Shown here in pieces: positions 1-8,983 of a stretch of DNA of 64,000 nucleotides. Made by a program: the position numbers and the translations under genes. How positions within the stretch are numbered: the stretch's first letter is position 1; each line of letters starts with the position of its first letter. The DNA lies in NCBI RefSeq assembly GCF_029840635.1, contig NZ_JAOCCU010000011.1, positions 62,001-126,000 on the forward strand. Reading direction: 5' to 3'. A model generated the notes under the pieces. The model did not search any database. It was not told where the DNA came from and saw nothing but the letters and a program-made list of their open reading frames with translations. Source of the stretch: Mitsuaria sp. GD03876 (GTDB lineage: Bacteria > Pseudomonadota > Gammaproteobacteria > Burkholderiales > Burkholderiaceae_C).

Positions 1-2747
1 CGATCGGCAGCCAGGTGGCGGCACAAGGCAACGTGAGCATCCGAGCCACCGGCGGAGGAAAGGACAGCACGCTGCAGGTCGTCGGCTCCGACATCAAGGC
101 TGATGGCAAGGCCACGCTGAAGGCCGATGGCGCGGTCAGCCTGGAGGCGGCGCAGTCGACCAGCACTCTGCACAGCACCAACAGCAGCAGCGGCGCGAGC
201 ATCGGCGTGTCGTATGCCTTCGGCGGCACGCAGAACGGCTTCACGCTGGAGGCCTCGGCCAACAAAGGCAAGGGACGCGCGGAGGGCACCTCGGTGACCA
301 ACACGCAGACGCATGTCGCCGGCAACGAGGTCCGGATCGAGTCCGGCGGCGACACGACGCTCAAGGGCGCGGTCGTCGAAGGCGGCAAGGTCAGCGCCAA
401 CGTCGGCGGCAACCTCAACATCGAGAGCGTGCAGGACGGCGCCACCTACGACGCCAAGCAGCAGAGCTCGGGTGTGGGCGTGAGCCTGTGCATCCCGCCG
501 TTCTGCTACGGCACGAGTTCGGTGAACGCCAGCGTGAGCAACGCCAAGGCCAAGGGCGACTTCACGTCGGTGACGGAGCAGAGCGGCATCGCCGCGGGCG
601 ACGGCGGCTTCCAGCTGACGGTGAAGGGCAACACGGACCTGAAGGGCGGATCGATCACCAGCACGCAACAGGCGGTCGACGACAAGAAGAACAGCCTGGT
701 GACAGGCTCGCTGACGCAGAGCGAGCTGCAGAACTCCGACAGCTACAAGGCCAGCGGCTACAGCGTGGGCGTGAGCCTGAGTTCGAAGGTGGGGGACCAG
801 CCGTCGACGAAGACCGAGGAGGAAAAGAAGGGCGACGGGAAGTCCAGCACCAAGCCCGGGTTCTCACCCGGCATGGGCAGCGTGAACGGCAGCCAGGGCA
901 GCACGACGGTCAGCGGTATCAGCGGAGCGGAAATCACGATCACCGACGAGGCCAAGCAGAAGGAGCTGACCGGGAAGGATGCGGCCACGACGGTGGCGGA
1001 GCTGAACCGCGATGTCACCACCGGCAAGGACGCCAGCGTCTCGCTGAAGAAGAGCTGGGACGGCCAGGCGCTGATGAACGAGGTGCAGACCCAGATGCAG
1101 ATCACGCAGCAGGCGCTGCCGCGGATCGCCAATGAGATTGGCACGGAGATGGGGAACATGGCCACGCGTCTGCGGGCGGAAGGTAAGGACGAGGAGGCGG
1201 CCAAGTACGACGAAGGTGGCGCGTATCGCGTGGCGGCGCATGCGGCGCTGGGAGCGCTTGGTGGTGGACTGGCCGGGGGTGTCGGCGCGGGAACATCCGC
1301 GTACGTGACGGCGGATATCGCCAAGGCCCTCAAGGGCTTGCCGGAGGCGGTCAGTGACCTCGTCACCGCGGCCGCGGCCACGGCGGTGGGTGCTGCGACG
1401 GGTGGAGCGGCGGGCGCTGCGACGGCGGGGAATCAGGTGGTGAACAACTATCTGAATCACCGCGAGGCCGCTCAACTGGAAGCCGCTCGCGAAAAGTTGC
1501 AGAAGTGCAAGGGCGACAGCCAGTGTCAACAAGAAGCCAAGCAAGAGATTGCGGCTCTGGTTGCGCTGGACAACAGCCGAAACGCCGCCCTCCAAGCTGC
1601 CTGTGTGAATCCGTCTTCCGCCGCATGCGCCAAGGAACTTTCCGGCGTTCAAGGCGCGGCTCAAAGCTATGCCGGCAAGCCTCGGCAGGTCGACATCTTT
1701 GGCGTGATCGCGAAGGAGCAAAGTGAGGCGCAGACGCTCAGCGAGATGTACGGCAACAGAGCAAGAAATGCTGGAGCGTTCAACACGATCAGCGCTGTCG
1801 GCGATGTGATCGCACAGGGAGTGGTCGACGGGCTGAAACTTGTCAAGACAGCGGTGCTCGCGACCGAGCCTCTTGGCCCGGACGGGATGCCGATTGATCG
1901 CGGAGTTGGTGGCGAACCGAATCCGGTACGGCAGCAGGCCCAAAAGGATCTTTCGGACCTGTCCAAGGGTCTGGCTACCTTCCTTTCCGCGCCCATCGAC
2001 AACACGGAGAAGGCGATCAAGGCAACGCTGGATCGCGCTGACCAACTTGAAGCCGCAGGTCGAGTTGACGAGGCCCAGCGCGTCCGCGCGGAGCTCTACA
2101 CCAACGGGCTGCTTGTCGTTACGGGCACCGGTAGCGTCATGGTGAGCGGCGGCCGAGTCATCAAGCAGTTGGCGCAAGGAAGCGAGGCCGCATTGGAGGC
2201 GGTCGCGAAGGAGGCGCTGATGAAGTCTGGTGGCGTTGTCGACAGATCGGGAGCGCCGTTACTCGATATGCGTCAGCTCTCTACCGAGCAGAAGGGGGTG
2301 ATGGGGGACCTCTTTGGCCAACGCACGGTTCAGCAGATCGTGCCGGACGGCCAAAAGATCGCTCGAACGCCTGGTGTGGGCGAGACAGGTATCGACGACA
2401 TGTTCAAAGTTCAACGCGCCGACATCGATTACCTGTTGATCGAATACAAGTTCGTCGGTCCGGATGGCAAGACGGGCGCCCAGGTGCTAGGTAAGACCAA
2501 TGACGGTCTGCAGGGTAGCCAAAGTTGGACCACCGGAAGTAGTCGACTGGAAAGAGCGGTTGGAGAGCGCGAGGCAGGAGCGGTTCGCGACGCAATCGCC
2601 GCGAATAGGCTGGAGACTTGGGTTGTCACGACTCGGCCGGATGGTTCGACGCTTGTTCAAGTTCTGGATGCGAGAGGTAAGCCAAAAGTCGTAGATACTT
2701 CCAAGCTTATCCTTCCAGGAAAATCGGTTACCGGAGCCAAGCCATGA
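1..2747 (+). CDS. CdiA/FhaB-like exoprotein, 3' part, with PoNe-like DNase C-terminus
   Basis: The reading frame is already open at the window edge, so only the C-terminal part of a two-partner-secreted exoprotein is seen. The first ~320 residues carry haemagglutinin-type repeats such as IESGGDTTLKGAVV and NTDLKGGSITSTQ. A small-residue-rich helical stretch and a VENN-like pretoxin motif (VVNNYLNH, around residue 475) follow. The polymorphic tip carries a PD-(D/E)XK-like signature: an aspartate-rich strand (DIDYLL) followed by IEYK near residue 810, then a conserved-looking RLERAVG. The next gene is a PoNi-type immunity gene in a 4-bp ATGA overlap, so the tip is inferred to be a PoNe-family DNase delivered into competing cells. 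The transporter (CdiB/FhaC) and N-terminal TPS domain must lie upstream. Haemagglutinin identity is firm; the PoNe assignment rests on motif plus partner. Confidence 0.88.
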   Translation, partial: IGSQVAAQGNVSIRATGGGKDSTLQVVGSDIKADGKATLKADGAVSLEAAQSTSTLHSTNSSSGASIGVSYAFGGTQNGFTLEASANKGKGRAEGTSVTNTQTHVAGNEVRIESGGDTTLKGAVVEGGKVSANVGGNLNIESVQDGATYDAKQQSSGVGVSLCIPPFCYGTSSVNASVSNAKAKGDFTSVTEQSGIAAGDGGFQLTVKGNTDLKGGSITSTQQAVDDKKNSLVTGSLTQSELQNSDSYKASGYSVGVSLSSKVGDQPSTKTEEEKKGDGKSSTKPGFSPGMGSVNGSQGSTTVSGISGAEITITDEAKQKELTGKDAATTVAELNRDVTTGKDASVSLKKSWDGQALMNEVQTQMQITQQALPRIANEIGTEMGNMATRLRAEGKDEEAAKYDEGGAYRVAAHAALGALGGGLAGGVGAGTSAYVTADIAKALKGLPEAVSDLVTAAAATAVGAATGGAAGAATAGNQVVNNYLNHREAAQLEAAREKLQKCKGDSQCQQEAKQEIAALVALDNSRNAALQAACVNPSSAACAKELSGVQGAAQSYAGKPRQVDIFGVIAKEQSEAQTLSEMYGNRARNAGAFNTISAVGDVIAQGVVDGLKLVKTAVLATEPLGPDGMPIDRGVGGEPNPVRQQAQKDLSDLSKGLATFLSAPIDNTEKAIKATLDRADQLEAAGRVDEAQRVRAELYTNGLLVVTGTGSVMVSGGRVIKQLAQGSEAALEAVAKEALMKSGGVVDRSGAPLLDMRQLSTEQKGVMGDLFGQRTVQQIVPDGQKIARTPGVGETGIDDMFKVQRADIDYLLIEYKFVGPDGKTGAQVLGKTNDGLQGSQSWTTGSSRLERAVGEREAGAVRDAIAANRLETWVVTTRPDGSTLVQVLDARGKPKVVDTSKLILPGKSVTGAKP

Positions 2748-3631
2748 TTCGAGCACCCGTTGGAGATGCAGCTTACTGGGATGAATGGGTAGCGTACGGA
2801 AAAGAACGTATTGCAAAAGAGCAAGCGATTCTTCGTCAACCAAGTGCAAATCCGGCATATATGCCGCAATATGCGTTTGATCTCTCTATTGGGGTCGGTA
2901 GGTACATGCTGAAACGATATTGTCGCGGAGATGATGTCAAGGAAATAGCAACCAGCTTCCCTGATTTGTTGGACGCGTGGGAAATTTCCAATCGCCTAAG
3001 TGACGATGTCTGTGGTAAAGAAGAGGTGTCGACCTGTCGAGACTGGGATTTTCTATTGACCAACTTGAATCACTACAACTGGTGCTTCTGGTTGGTTGGT
3101 TTGGCGTTGGCGCTGGATGTTCCTGAAGATCAATGGCTTCGCCTCCTGGCTCTTATTGGGGACGACGGTGAAGATGTTCTCTTGGATCGAGTGATTGCCA
3201 GTCGCCAATCGTCTTGGAAAATCGGTGGTGCACTTATCCATGAGAAACCTTATCGCCGTTTACAGCGCGCGGTGGACGCGGAAAGAGAAGAGCAGGCCGA
3301 CCTGCTTTTTGATTTTGTTGCTCATTGGTACGACGAGTTGAAGCGGCCAAGCCCGAGGAATTCCAAGGCACCAACGAAGGAGCCTTTTTGGTACGCGTAC
3401 GGCGATGCGACGTTGATGCCAATAGAGAAGGGCAGTTATTTTGGTCGTTGGTGCATCGAGGCTGTTGCTGCGGTAAAAGCATTTGGTTTGGATGACAGCA
3501 AATGCGTCGGGCACCAGCACTATCCGGGAGATCTGTTGAGAGCGGATGCTCCGAATAATGGCGCCGCAAGTGAAATTGGATCGGTGTCGCGGGTCAGCAT
3601 TCTTTCCCGCCTATTTGGTTTTCGCAAATAG
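2744..3631 (+). CDS. PoNi-like immunity protein (DUF1910/DUF1911 type)
   Basis: This 295-residue, mostly helical cytosolic protein starts inside the stop codon of the toxin gene (ATGA), the usual arrangement for a toxin-immunity pair. Tryptophan-rich helices fill the middle (NLNHYNWCFWLVG) and a HYPGDLLRAD motif sits near residue 260; DUF1911 proteins carry a comparable Y-x-x-D-L signature at their C-terminus. Proteins of this family (PoNi) neutralise PoNe DNases, known mainly as type VI secretion effectors. Its inferred role is to protect the producer and its kin from the DNase tip encoded just upstream. Base composition is clearly poorer in GC than the haemagglutinin part, as expected for an exchanged cassette. 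The last 21 bp overlap the end of the convergent gene at 3611-4285. Confidence 0.75.
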   Translation: MIRAPVGDAAYWDEWVAYGKERIAKEQAILRQPSANPAYMPQYAFDLSIGVGRYMLKRYCRGDDVKEIATSFPDLLDAWEISNRLSDDVCGKEEVSTCRDWDFLLTNLNHYNWCFWLVGLALALDVPEDQWLRLLALIGDDGEDVLLDRVIASRQSSWKIGGALIHEKPYRRLQRAVDAEREEQADLLFDFVAHWYDELKRPSPRNSKAPTKEPFWYAYGDATLMPIEKGSYFGRWCIEAVAAVKAFGLDDSKCVGHQHYPGDLLRADAPNNGAASEIGSVSRVSILSRLFGFRK

Positions 3632-4285
3632 GCTTTGTTTTTCGTAGGCGATGTCGTGTCGGGTAATCGCGTCGAAACATTCCTTTCTGGCCGCTTCCAC
3701 CATTGAGTGAGCCACTCCGATTCCGTTCCATAGGGATCGATTCTCTCGCGAAGAATCGCCGTATTGTTCATCAAAAGATGAATCGTAGGCTTGGATGCCT
3801 GTCTCAATGCGTTCAAGCTGAGTTGACATTAGTACTAGTAATTCAATTGCCCGAGTGGAAGGGCAGTTGAAAAGGTCAATCGCTCTGACAGCTCTGATGG
3901 CTACTCGAAGATATAGTCCGTGGGGACCTAGTGGAATCGTGTGCTCCAAAAGGGCTTTCTGGGCTTCCAAGCACTGCCGTTCGAGGCAGCCGAGCACGGT
4001 ATCCAGGACCTGCAGGCGTCGAACGTCTTCACTACTGCGGCGAAAGAGCTCAAGTTTTCGATCGGCCTTGGCTTGGTTATGCCCTAAAAGCAATGCAGCG
4101 AATATGGCGCTAATAGAGCCGATTGCCTGTATCCAAGCCGCTAGATCAACTTCCTTGTATGTTATGCCATATGTGATTTGGCGGTCCACGAATAACAATG
4201 CGATGTATGCCAGGACCAGGCAAGCGAGAAAGCCTATGGTGATCGCGAGAACCAAGTCCGACGGTGTGTTTTGCTCTTGCTTCAT
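3611..4285 (-). CDS. Two-TM membrane protein of unknown function
   Basis: This 224-residue protein has two predicted N-terminal membrane segments (residues ~10-32 around AITIGFLACLVLAY, and ~47-67 around WIQAIGSISAIFAALLLG), then a soluble, mostly helical domain with several Cys and Arg residues. The ATG at 4285 is chosen because GGAGGG lies 5 nt upstream; the frame stays open much further upstream, but that stretch is antisense to the haemagglutinin module. The gene is convergent with the PoNi gene, overlapping its end by 21 bp, and sits between two CdiA modules in an AT-richer stretch. I do not recognise the family. A membrane-anchored accessory or immunity role is possible from context only. 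Confidence 0.6.
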   Translation of the reverse strand: MKQEQNTPSDLVLAITIGFLACLVLAYIALLFVDRQITYGITYKEVDLAAWIQAIGSISAIFAALLLGHNQAKADRKLELFRRSSEDVRRLQVLDTVLGCLERQCLEAQKALLEHTIPLGPHGLYLRVAIRAVRAIDLFNCPSTRAIELLVLMSTQLERIETGIQAYDSSFDEQYGDSSRENRSLWNGIGVAHSMVEAARKECFDAITRHDIAYEKQSLFAKTK

Positions 4286-4312
4286 GAGCCCTCCGAAACA
4301 AATATCTCGGAA

Positions 4313-4331
4313 GAGTACCCGATTGGTACTC
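4313..4331. repeat. Short palindrome upstream of the 4285 membrane-protein gene
   Basis: GAGTACC, five bases, then GGTACTC form a perfect 7-bp inverted repeat 27-46 nt upstream of the start codon at 4285. It could be an operator for that gene or a small hairpin at the junction with the next haemagglutinin module. No regulator can be named. Confidence 0.4.
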
Positions 4332-4415
4332 GGCCGCTGAAAGCCATTTTTGCCATTAATATTCCGACAGATTGATCTTCGGCACAGGCAGCTCCGCTTG
4401 TACGAACTCCCCTGA

Positions 4416-7400
4416 AACGCTTCGCGCAGTGCCAAGGGCTTCCTGAAGTCGACGACGACGACGACGCGGGAGACGCAGCTCGAGCGCACGACCGCGCTGG
4501 GCACGACGATCTCGGGCCAGACGGTGTCGGCGCAGGCCGGGCAGGACCTGCTGATCAAGGGCTCGAACGTGGTGTCCGACAACGGCACCACGCTGGTTGC
4601 CTCGCGCGACGTGAAGATCGAGAACGCGCTGGACACGTCGACCTTCTACGAGAACAAGCAGCAGGTCACGAAGGGCCTCATGGGCGGCGGCATCGGCTTC
4701 ACCGTGGGCACGCGCGACCAGCGCCCCGGCCATCAGGCCTACAGCCAGACGGTGGTCGGCTCGACCGTGGGCAGCGTCAACGGCGACGTGACGATCGTGG
4801 CTGGACGCGACTTCGCCCAGGTCGGCTCGGTGATCCAGACGCCCAAGGGCGACGTGGACGTGCTGGCGCAGAAGATCTCGATCCAGGGCGCGGCACAGGA
4901 AGGCAAGGACGTGCAGACGACGGCCTTCCGCCAGAGCGGGCTGACGGTGGCGGTCAGCGCGCCCTTGCTCAGCGCGCTGGAGAGCACGAAGGACATGGCC
5001 GAGAACGTCGGCGAGGTCGGCGACGCGCGCATGCAGGCGCTGGGCCTCGCGGCCACGGCGATCAAGGCCAAGGAGGCGGTGCAGGCGCTGCAGGCTGATC
5101 CCAAGGCCGCGGGCGGGCTGTCGGTCAGCATCACCGTGGGGTCGAGCCAGTCCAAGAGCCGGACCGAGACGACAACCACGACGAACCAGGGCAGCGAGGT
5201 CACCGCCGGCGGCGACATCCGTCTGACCGCGCAGGGCGCGGGCAAGGACAGCAGCATCGACGTGCAGGGCTCGGACCTGGCGGCGGCGCAGCGCCTGGCG
5301 ATCAAGGCGGAGGGCGACGTGTCGCTGACCTCGTCGCAGGACCTGGTCAAGCAGAAGAGCGAGAACTCGTCCAGCAGCGCGTCAGTGGGCGTGGCCATCA
5401 GCGTGGGCTCGGGTGGCGCCTCGATGGGCTTCACCGCGAGCGCCAGCCTGGCGCGCGGTAAAGCCGACGGCGAGGACGTCATTCAGCGCAACACGCATGT
5501 GCAGGGGAAGGAAGTCAGCATCGAGTCCGGCGGCGATACGACGCTCAAAGGCGCGGTGGTCAGCGGCGACAAGGTGAAGGCGACGGTGGGGGGCGACCTC
5601 AACATCGAGAGCCTGCAGGACACGAGCCGCTTCCGCAGCGAGAGCATGCAGGCCGGCGGCAGCGTGACGGTGGGCGCGGGCTTCAGCGGCAGCGCGAGCT
5701 TTGGCCAGAGCAAGGTCAACAGCGACTTCACCAGCGTGGTCGAGCAGAGCGGGATCCGCGCCGGCGACGGCGGGTTCCAGGTGGCGGTCAAGGGCAACAC
5801 GGACTTGAAGGGCGGCTCGATCACGAGCACGCAGGCTGCGGTCGACGCGGGCGTCAACAGCTTCAAGTCGGGCAGCCTGACGATGAGCGACATCGAGAAC
5901 AAGGCGGATTACAAGGGGTCGAGCTTCTCGGTGGCGGCGGGGTTCGGGAAGAAGGATGGGAGCGAGAAGAACGAGGGCGGGGAGAAGCCCAAGGACGGGT
6001 CGTACCAGCTCATGACGATGAAACCGGGGGATCCGGGGCAATCGGCGGGGGTGGGGGTGGTCAGCGAGAAGGCCGGCAGCACCACGAAGGCGGGGATCAG
6101 CGGGGTGGCGGGGAACTCGACCGCCCGCACTGGCGATGCCGAGAGCGGCATCAAGCAGATCTTCGACAAGGAGAAGGTGCAGCAGGACCTCGCCGCGCAG
6201 GTGGCGGTCACGCAGACGTTTGGGAAGGAGGCGGCGAAGCAGATTGGGGAGTTCGCCAAGGAGAAGCTGGACGAGGCGACGGTGCTCAGGGGCAAGGCCG
6301 TAGCGGCAAAGGACCCAGTTGAGCGAGATGAGTACCTTGCACAAGCCGCGCAATTGGAGAAGAACTGGGGACCCGACGGCGCACTCCGAGTCGCTGCCCA
6401 TACGGCGCTGGGCGCTCTGACGGGCAATCTCGATGGAGCGATCGGAGCGGCCGCAGGCACCTTGACTGCGCCCAATGTGAAGTCCGCGCTTGAGGCTGCG
6501 GGTGTTGACGGCAGTCTCGTCAACGGTCTGACCGGTCTTGCCAGCACTGCCGTCGGTGGATTGACGGGCGGCTCGGCTGCCGGTGCGGCCACGGCTTTCA
6601 ATGAGGTCACCAACAACTTCCTCGCCCACCCGCAGCGCCAACAACTAGAGGCCCTCAAGAAGAAGAGCCAGAACGGTGGACTCTCTGTCGATGAGAGTCG
6701 CGCGCTCGTCGCCCTGGAAATCGCGGATCAAATGAGCGATGAGCTCTTGGCGAAGTTCTCCAAGGGGCAGGCGCTGACGAAGGATCAGAAAAATGATCTT
6801 GCCTTCTACGCCGTGGCCTATACCGAAAGCAAATATGGCGAGGCATATCGCAGTCTCTCTCCGGACGCAGCAATGGCGCTCGCAGGCCAAGAGCTTCGTA
6901 AACTTGCCACGAATCCACCATCTCCAAGCTACACCTATCCCTATGCGGGCAGCAATGATGCAATGGCGGCATGGGTGAATGGCACGTATCCCGGCGGGGA
7001 GAGGGTATTCGCGTACCTGTTCGGCGCGGCACCTCAATCAACTGAAAGGGATATCTTCCTTGCCGCGAAGAAGGACATCGGAATGGTGGGTGACAGGCAA
7101 TGGAATGAAAGTCGATTGCCTTCTGCCATTGCACGAGAGACCGCGGGTGCGGAAATCGAACCGCTGCGCAACAGTGCGTATGCTTCCGCTGGCTACTTGA
7201 TTGGGCACGCTGCTGGCTACGATAAGGAAGACAAGGATCGGATTGCGACTATCCTTTCCATTGCTTCTGATGTCTTCGGCACCATCGGAATGCCGAAGCA
7301 GATCCTAGAAGTCCAGAAGGGACCAGTCCGAGTAAGTAGTGGGGGTGGTAGGAAGGACCGAAGCGACCCAACAACAGGAGAGTCCACACGGAATGGTCCA

Positions 7401-7841
7401 CCACAATCCTCAACTTTAGAACTATTTACCGATGAGCGAGGCCCTCAAGTCGCCGGCGCCAAGGGGGTTGGACCTACCGACCCTACCGCCGTAGCCGCAG
7501 ATGTTAGAAATATGTCGAGCGTCCTGACTGGCAGTCAAGGTCGAGTAGTCGCCAACAATCCGCTCATTCCGAAATCTGCGGGAGGCACCGGGAACCCAAT
7601 GGAATACTTGCCAGAGGTTTCTCGAGTGGTAAAGAGTGGGGGTGAGATTGTGATCAATTTGAACGAATCGAATCCTACCTTCCGAAAGTTTCCGAGTGAG
7701 GCTGAGCTCAGCACTCTTGGTCTAAAGGTTAAATATCAAGGTGCGTTGTTGTCAGAATTTTCTGATATGACCTTCCGGAGGGTTGATGGTTCTTCCATTC
7801 CAAAGGAAACTATGAAAACAATCGTTTTGGTAAAGGATTAA
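4416..7841 (+). CDS. Orphan, 5'-truncated CdiA/haemagglutinin module with a distinct toxin tip
   Basis: The frame opens just after a stop at 4413 and enters typical FHA sequence at once (FLKSTTTTTRETQ), so the N-terminal signal and TPS domain are missing. A GTG at 4524 could start translation internally (1105 residues). Haemagglutinin repeats fill residues ~1-480 from there and parallel those of the upstream gene. A pretoxin-like helical part with NEVTNNFL follows, then a changed, lower-GC tip. The last ~110 residues contain ANNPLIP and a strand-turn-strand pattern SGGEIVINL, reminiscent of the second half of a Rossmann-fold methyltransferase; I would not name an activity. It is probably silent unless recombined into the full-length gene. 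A small immunity candidate follows after 2 bp. Confidence 0.8.
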   Translation, partial: NASRSAKGFLKSTTTTTRETQLERTTALGTTISGQTVSAQAGQDLLIKGSNVVSDNGTTLVASRDVKIENALDTSTFYENKQQVTKGLMGGGIGFTVGTRDQRPGHQAYSQTVVGSTVGSVNGDVTIVAGRDFAQVGSVIQTPKGDVDVLAQKISIQGAAQEGKDVQTTAFRQSGLTVAVSAPLLSALESTKDMAENVGEVGDARMQALGLAATAIKAKEAVQALQADPKAAGGLSVSITVGSSQSKSRTETTTTTNQGSEVTAGGDIRLTAQGAGKDSSIDVQGSDLAAAQRLAIKAEGDVSLTSSQDLVKQKSENSSSSASVGVAISVGSGGASMGFTASASLARGKADGEDVIQRNTHVQGKEVSIESGGDTTLKGAVVSGDKVKATVGGDLNIESLQDTSRFRSESMQAGGSVTVGAGFSGSASFGQSKVNSDFTSVVEQSGIRAGDGGFQVAVKGNTDLKGGSITSTQAAVDAGVNSFKSGSLTMSDIENKADYKGSSFSVAAGFGKKDGSEKNEGGEKPKDGSYQLMTMKPGDPGQSAGVGVVSEKAGSTTKAGISGVAGNSTARTGDAESGIKQIFDKEKVQQDLAAQVAVTQTFGKEAAKQIGEFAKEKLDEATVLRGKAVAAKDPVERDEYLAQAAQLEKNWGPDGALRVAAHTALGALTGNLDGAIGAAAGTLTAPNVKSALEAAGVDGSLVNGLTGLASTAVGGLTGGSAAGAATAFNEVTNNFLAHPQRQQLEALKKKSQNGGLSVDESRALVALEIADQMSDELLAKFSKGQALTKDQKNDLAFYAVAYTESKYGEAYRSLSPDAAMALAGQELRKLATNPPSPSYTYPYAGSNDAMAAWVNGTYPGGERVFAYLFGAAPQSTERDIFLAAKKDIGMVGDRQWNESRLPSAIARETAGAEIEPLRNSAYASAGYLIGHAAGYDKEDKDRIATILSIASDVFGTIGMPKQILEVQKGPVRVSSGGGRKDRSDPTTGESTRNGPPQSSTLELFTDERGPQVAGAKGVGPTDPTAVAADVRNMSSVLTGSQGRVVANNPLIPKSAGGTGNPMEYLPEVSRVVKSGGEIVINLNESNPTFRKFPSEAELSTLGLKVKYQGALLSEFSDMTFRRVDGSSIPKETMKTIVLVKD
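4499..4684 (+). repeat. Direct repeat of CdiA module start, copy A
   Basis: This stretch, coding for GTTISGQTVSAQAGQDLL and the next ~40 residues, recurs with only scattered changes at 10013-10194. The second copy is 4 bp shorter overall and is out of frame. The pair marks the 5' ends of two orphan modules and is a plausible recombination site. Confidence 0.85.
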
Positions 7842-7843
7842 AA

Positions 7844-8266
7844 ATGAAAGTTTTACGAGACTGCTGGGATGAGTTGACCGTCACAGAATGTCAATACGGA
7901 TCTTATTTTTTTAACGGGAACGAGTTTTCAATCTACGTGTCCTCTTGGTTGGATGCTTCGCCTTCGCTCTCCGAGCAGTTCTCTAAGAAGAATTCATCAG
8001 GCTTCGTTGGACACTGCGTACTGAAGTTCTCCGGCGTGCAATCGGTCAGGCTCAAAACCTCTACATATACGCTAGATGCACAAAATCAAGCGATATGGGA
8101 CGCCCCAGTGATGAATGAACTACATGGATCGGGACAGGGGGGTAATGAATTCTATCTATCAGGATCATTACGAGGCTTTTTCAGTTCCATCGATCTTGTG
8201 GTTGATGCGTCTGAGTTTGAGCTGCATGTTTTGAATTTGGATGAGCCGGTCTCGGAAGGTGCGTGA
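7844..8266 (+). CDS. Putative immunity protein for the second CdiA module
   Basis: This 140-residue acidic protein starts 2 bp after the stop of the truncated CdiA module, with AAAGGA just upstream of the ATG. It has alternating hydrophobic/aromatic strand-like segments (SIYVSSWLDA, HCVLKFSGV, EFYLSGSLRGFF) and no signal peptide or membrane segment. Size, position directly after a polymorphic tip, and low GC compared with the haemagglutinin repeats all fit a dedicated immunity protein. The family is not one I recognise. The assignment is by context; its partner would be the C-terminal ~110-250 residues of the preceding module. Confidence 0.6.
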   Translation: MKVLRDCWDELTVTECQYGSYFFNGNEFSIYVSSWLDASPSLSEQFSKKNSSGFVGHCVLKFSGVQSVRLKTSTYTLDAQNQAIWDAPVMNELHGSGQGGNEFYLSGSLRGFFSSIDLVVDASEFELHVLNLDEPVSEGA

Positions 8267-8472
8267 TTGGAGACTCGGGTCACAATTTTCTGAATTTGTC
8301 GGAGATTTTTGATTGCTTGCTGGAATAGTAATCAAACATTCTGACGCTCGGCACTTCGGAGAGTCGCAGCAAGAGGGGCGGCTTTATCGGCTGCTTTCGG
8401 CAGCCGGCGGTGAGCACGGTCAAGCGGAGCAACACGAACTGCCAGCACAGCGTTGCGATCGGAAGGTTGATT

Positions 8473-8808
8473 GTGGCTGTTGAATATACTCTGGAGCTGG
8501 AAGGCTATTCACCGGATTGGGCGCTGATAGAAATGGTGCTTCGACGTTCTGGTGTTGTGGGGGTGACCTATATAGAGAACAAGCCTGCCCGTGGCTACTT
8601 CGAAAACTCCTCCACCGCACTTCGAATTATTGAGCATACGGATTATCATCCAGTGACTGCTGAAGGATACTCGGGAGAAAGATTTCTTGTTAGGTATGTG
8701 ATAGTGTTTCGATTGAATGTGGATGTTGATGAGTCTGCTAGTGAAATTCACCTTTTCTTGAGCCTTCTTTCTGAAATCACCCCTTGCAAGTTTGTGCTTT
8801 CGTTTTAG
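8473..8808 (+). CDS. Small orphan protein, immunity-like
   Basis: The 111-residue frame begins at a GTG with GGAAGG placed 6 nt upstream; a longer frame from 8410 has no comparable ribosome site. The sequence alternates charged and hydrophobic residues in an alpha/beta pattern (MAVEYTLELEGYSPDW at the start, RFLVRYVIVFRLNVDV near the end). No motif is recognised. It lies in the array of small, low-GC genes behind the second CdiA module with no toxin tip directly in front of it, the picture of an orphan immunity gene left from a lost module. Function is inferred only from context. Confidence 0.45.
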   Translation: MAVEYTLELEGYSPDWALIEMVLRRSGVVGVTYIENKPARGYFENSSTALRIIEHTDYHPVTAEGYSGERFLVRYVIVFRLNVDVDESASEIHLFLSLLSEITPCKFVLSF

Positions 8809-8983
8809 TATGAGAATGTCCGAGCCTATCGCGATAGCACCTTTGTATGGGATTGGGAGGATTGACGAGCAGGAAATGGGCTGCAGCTTGATAGACTAGA
8901 TGATTGATTGGTTCTCAATTGCGCATGTGGACTTGGGTCGAAATGAGCGTGGCGCTGCCGGCTGAGGAAGCCGTTTAGGCAGA

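Noticed and set aside
8819-8908. A 29-codon frame starting MRMSEPIAIAPLYG
   Set aside because: No ribosome site and no support beyond being open; it is too short to claim as a gene.
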